From positions 2,090 through 33,123 of the forward strand of contig KN891922.1 in assembly GCA_000934455.1 (NCBI GenBank): DNA of 31,034 bases, in the 5' to 3' direction. The notes beneath the pieces were generated by a model. The model was given only the letters and a program-made list of their open reading frames with translations, searched no databases and was not told the origin of the DNA. Positions 23,101 through 29,100 of this stretch are shown here, one piece after another. This stretch comes from Apostichopus parvimensis (Eukaryota > Echinodermata > Holothuroidea > Aspidochirotida > Stichopodidae). The translations under genes and the position numbers were made by a program. Position 1 is the first letter of the stretch. Each line of letters opens with the position of its first letter.

Positions 23101-26100
23101 AATTGGCGAGTACTTAAGGATATTTGCAGAAAAGTGTCCACGACAAATTCCACATTTAAAATTAATCGCATACAGTTCCCCCAAACCCACTAGTTTGAAT
23201 TCAACCAATCAGAGATGCAGGTTTAGTTATGAGCCGTTGCTAAAAATAGATTCAAGACTTTGCGTTGGTACAACCAGGGAGTTGTTATGAAACTCCCTGG
23301 TACAACTGCCATATAGACTGTACACAAATCAAGCATGGTGTTGTATTACGTATTGGTCAATGACGTTCGTAGTGTTTAAATATTCATATTATGGGCGAGG
23401 TTTATTGGGATCCCAACGGAAAAAAATCTTGGAGACAAACAAAGTTGAAAGTTGCAAATTTTTCGACTTTTATGCCACCATTTGAAGTAAGATTTAAATA
23501 GATAAGCTAGTTATGTATGTTGTTATGGCATAGTGGAGTCAGTGAGGTTGAGAAAAATCATAGAAAAGGATGCAAAATGCTGCTTTAAGAACAATAGAAC
23601 AACAAGTGGTTTCAACATTTTTCAATCTTACATGACTGGAGAACCAACCACCAGTCACTTCATGAATACAGGTTCTTTGCATGTTCCAAAGATGATCCAT
23701 TGACACGTAATATCTGTTGTTACACCATATGCAAGGTATTGTGGCCCAGGGCGTACCAGAAGGTGTCAATTAACATTAGCTAATCCTTAATTTTTTATAA
23801 TATAACTAACATGAAGTGAGTCGAAAGAGGGCTCGTTATCCAAATTGTTTCCAGGGGTCCACCATTGCTCTCAACACCTCTGCTGTGGACTGACTAATGG
23901 CCCCTAACTAATACCATCCGCAAAAATTGATCTCAACTGCTGGCTAGATGGCTCAGTTTGAGAACAGGACTTGCATTCCAACCTCACCACCATCCTGTTC
24001 CATAGATGTAACTTGACCAGAAATGGGTGATACATGTGGTTGATAACTCAAACAAACAACAAATCTGGAACCTTTTTGAAGTATCACCAGCCAAGCTTTT
24101 CCTGTGTCATCTTACTTTTAGAAGAAATAATTGAGTAATAGATCATCATCTCACCTTGCCCTTTGAACCAGTTTGAAGCCAAAACTGACAGTACTGAAGA
24201 CATTTTTCGAATTCTGAAAATCTGATTTCTGTCTTGGCTTTCTCGATGGCAGACTGATGGCAGTCTTTGATCAGAATGCTGATTGGGACCGGATCTGTCT
24301 GTTGGTTCATGATCATAAACGTCACGGACGTAACGTACCTCTCGAAACCACCTGAAAGAGAAGAAGGTTGCTTCTCGTTCAATCAAAATGATTTTCTCTC
24401 GGGGTGTAGCTTGAAAGCATTGTGCGAATTCTTTTGCTACGTAATGAAAGTACTTACTTTGGACATCATATCAAAATCACAATCAAATCAATGCATAAAA
24501 ACTATTCTTTTCAACATATTAAATTAATTTTAAAAGAAAAAGTTAATATCATTTCTGATCTAGTGGAAACATGAATCTTTACACCTCAAGTGCACTTCGG
24601 CCTGATTCTTGCACTAAACTTGTTTGTCAGGGGATGCTTGTGAATAACTATTACTTTATCCTACGATGAAGGCATATATTTGCAAACATATGACGGTGAA
24701 CACCTACCCCAAATATGTCACAAAGATTAAAACCCAGTGAATCAGACTTTGATAAAACTTTTCACTGCCACACACTCAAAGTGACTGCACTGAGTCTAAT
24801 AGTTACCTGTTTCACCTTTACTCTTTGTAAGCAGATTAAAGAATTCTTCTAAAGCTGCAGGGAGTAGGGCACTGCAGTATAGAGGTTTGTCCATAGTAGT
24901 CTTTCTGTCTGAGGCTGGGTTGGTTTCCATGGTAACCACATCACTCATTACATCTATGGTGTACTCCTCTTGATCCAGTATAGCTAACATGTAAAAAGAG
25001 AGAAAAAGAAAGCTTTTGGAGACACATAGACATTTTGAGATTGGTTGCCATGGTGATTGCATGACTCACTGGGTCTATGGTGAACTCCTCATGATCCAGT
25101 ACAGCTAATGTAAAAGAGTCAGAAAAATGCTTTTGGAAAGGTATGTCAGGCATTTTAACAGGGCTACCTTGACTGGGTGGGGGATAGGGGCGAGGGAAAG
25201 ATTGACACAAAAATGGAAGATGTTGATTGGCCTTTCCCGGTCACCATCTCTACTGGTATATACTAATACAGTGTTACATAAAGCAGAATATAGTAACAAG
25301 TAGCATACAAGGCACACTTAAACACTAAACTCAAGTTTTCATTTTATTCAATACTTAATCTCAGCAACAACAAGTACTTAAAAGAATAATTAAACAGTTT
25401 TACCTGCAATTCCTGCTTCAGCAACACTTGCTGTTTCACTCTGAAGATCATTTTCCAAGAGTTGTTGTCTCTTGGTCATTGCTTCTGCAATCCTGTCGTT
25501 GAACGGATGGGGGTTGCGGACTATCTTAATCAGAGACTTCCTCAAAAGGTCTATGACTCCAACTTGATCTGATTTCGAAAGGTCATCAAGTGTCACCAAC
25601 CAGGACATTGCTTCCTCTCTGTTGTTTTCAAAATGGCCTGTTTCCATCAGTATCTGCAAAGATAACCATAGCAACAAGATATTTGACCAATCAGGTGTCA
25701 TGATATTAGCCAATAAAAGTTCACAAAATAAATTAAAGGCTACAGAGGATTCTGTTCATAGGATACCTTCAGTTTTGAATCTGATTTGCTTTTTTACGGG
25801 CAGATAAAACTGTAATGATCTTGCATTATCCTTACAAGGAAAGGATAGGGCGACTAAGGGGGAAGGGGGAGGGAGGGGGCACAGATGGAGTGGAGAATTT
25901 ACAACACTTGACAATGAGGGTAATCACCCTGCATTTGCAAAAGTTAATAGTTGACTCATCACAAATCTGGATGATTGTCTTAGGGTACATTATGTATCAT
26001 CAAAAAACTTCTGAGAATTGTGCCAAAAAAATACTCTCAGATCCAAAATGGCATTCTCTAGGAGATGTTAGTAAAATGATGAATCTGAAAGGCTCTCCTT

Positions 26101-29100
26101 TACCCTTCAGAAATTTGAGGTCAACTCTGTAGATGACTTCAATCCCTCAAATGAAAGCTAAAGCGACATACCTTACACAGAAGCTGTTCGGCCTCTTGCT
26201 GAACCAGTTTTGATGAAAGCAGTAAAGTCAGAACCTGTGAGAATATAGACCCTGATCGCTTACTCTGGTAAGAAAAACAAAAATTAGTTTTCATTATCAG
26301 TCATTACTCATTTTTCTTCTTGTTTATATTACATATATCTAATTCTAACTGACTTTAATTTTTTTGACTAAATCTTTTAACGATAATCAAAATGTAATGA
26401 AGAGTAGAAAAGAGATGTTGTCTGTCTTTTAATTTAATCCAATAACTGCTGTGAATCTTATTTCAAAGACAAACCTCTTTAAACCAAAGAATTTTCTTTG
26501 GTGGCACCCCGGCCAAGAACTCCATCAGTCTCTGAACGATTGCGATGCTCAAATTCTCTTCATCAGACAAGTTTTTGATGAACAAAACTGAGAGGCTCTC
26601 TGAAAAGATCGCATTTAGATCCAAGGACAAACCCTGCAGGCAGTTGGGAAACAGTGTTTGCTGAAGTCGCAATATATCTAAGACCCCACATATCACCAAT
26701 TCTGGTTTAGGGATCGGGACTGGTGTAGCCATTTGCTTTTTAACCCAGTCTGAGAAAAGACAAAGACAAAACAATCATAAAATTCAGTCATTTAAATTAA
26801 TTAAACAAAAAAACAAGAAAAAAAAAATAAATAAAAAATTTAAAGTACCAACAAGAATAACACACTAATTTTTCAGAGTTATATTGCACATATATGTTTG
26901 GGGGAAAAAACACAACAGATGAAAAAACTCCAACAATAGGAACAACGGCAGCAAGTAGACCGACGAACGAACAATGGAGCCGGCCAACAAACAGAAGAAA
27001 GAAAAAAGAACGCTCATTCAATACAAAACATAAGGAAGCCCCCCCACAAAAAAAACCGTCCTTCTGCCTTCGATAATTTGTTCTCCTCATGTATGGGTAC
27101 ATCAGGTAAGTTACCCTATCCCATCAATCGTAGCCATCTTGGGCTTACCTTTATAGTCGTCCTCCTTCCTGTTTTCAGACCTCAGATGAGTCTGGTATTT
27201 CTCATACATTCCAATGAAGAACTCAGCGTCTGGCATTATCTATAAAAACAACAAAATTAATAGCATAATTAAATTCTGCAATTTGCATATCGAGGCAAGA
27301 GTTTAAGTGGTAATGTAATAACTCAATAAGGCAGATCTACTTTTCCTGAATGCAGAAGACCAGTCCCCACGAGAAGGGTGAGAAGGGTGAGGGTCAGAAA
27401 GAGCATATATGTCATGAGGACCTTCTAAGTCTTCCCTTTCAACAGCCCACCATATTCCAAACTGCCCTCCCCACCTCTTCCCCACCCTCCCCTTCCACAC
27501 AGACTAGGCACCAGTAAAGATTCAGGAGGTTCTCAAACAAACAGCAAAGAATGGTCGAACTTTCTTGATGGTGAAAATCAGCACGAGTGCATCTGACAGG
27601 GAAGGGTCCATCAACATCTCCCGTTTCTTCCTTTCCACCATACCTCCCCCACCCCCACCCTCCCCCCTCACCCCTGCTCCCCTCCAGGGATGATTTGAAA
27701 ACTGTAAGATTTACAATCTTTACCTCTCTGGCAGACTTTTTCAGACTGTCAATAAACTCTGTCCATTCTTCAGGAGACAAGATGGAGTTTGCTTCTTTCT
27801 TTTGATCTTCGCAAAACTTTATCGTCTTGAGAGTCCTCTTCAGGAAGATCTTACAGATCTTGAGGAGACCAAAATGAACTGGGATACACAACCCCTGAAA
27901 AATAAAATACAAAGTTATCAATAAAATATAAACAACTAAAATATAAACAACTAAACTATAAACAACTAAAACAACTAAAAACAAGGAATATGATATGGTA
28001 TATATAACTCAAACCCAGAGAGAAATCACTGCAAACATATGTATACATCTTTCTTATTTCAAATTTAAAAAGCCAAACACCCACCCACCAAATGACCAAA
28101 GAAATGAATATTTTAATGGTGTTGTTATGATTAGTTGAAAATCAAAAAGATATTCTTTCTACCACAGTCGAGTTTAAACACAAAGTGAACTCTTGCATTA
28201 GGTAGCTTTTTATAACTGCAGGTTTTTTGCTCACTTTAAAATTTTTAACATATTCCTCTCTGGTGTAAACAAATGGAAGGGTAGTCACGGCAACCAATCC
28301 CAGTAACCGTGAAACTGTGGTATTTCTTTTCTTCTCCATCAGGGCAGGACTTATATCAGGAAAACAGTTATAAATCTGCAAACAAATAAGACAAATAACA
28401 TTTGGGATATGCTCTGATGGAAGTCATGGAATAATATATGGGAGAATAATATTTTTCAAAATAACATTAAAAGTGTCTTTTGTATTGGGTTTGGGGATTC
28501 TGTGTCAAGTTGAAATATCACATAATAAATATCTCTTCATGTAAGTAGGCTGCCTTATTCGGATGCAACCATTTGGTATTCTCATTATGGGCGAGCTGGT
28601 TACTAGCAAATCTAACGAAACGAAACAAATTTCGTGTCCCACAAATATAATATAATATACATTATAACATTTTAATACCCATGTATCCTCATTTGAGGTT
28701 TCATTAAGGTTAATTAAAGAAAACAGATTTTGCTCTCAAGAACTTTTTCAGAGGTCCAGCCATTAACAACAGATGGCAGCAACTTGAATGCAGGTTTAAG
28801 GAAACATTCAAGATGGTGTGTCATGTATCATAAAATTGTTTGCCCAGGCATCATGATGCTTATCATTTTTCGAAAACTTTTTCAGCTGGTTTTGTATGAG
28901 TACTTTTGGAAATCTTCAAAGATTTTCACATATGTATGTATATAAGCAGTGCTATTGAGAGTGCCTAAAGGGAAGCTGGAGGAAATTGTACCTTGGGATC
29001 TTGAGAATATCCACCAAAGATTTGATATTTGTAGGTCACTTGAAAAGATTATCATAGAAGTAAGATGAAAGCATTTCTATAAAATTAACAGAATTTATTA

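Noticed and set aside
26797..27102. 101-codon minus-strand open frame, Phe-rich
   Set aside because: Product of A/T-rich intron sequence; no splice context and no recognisable features.
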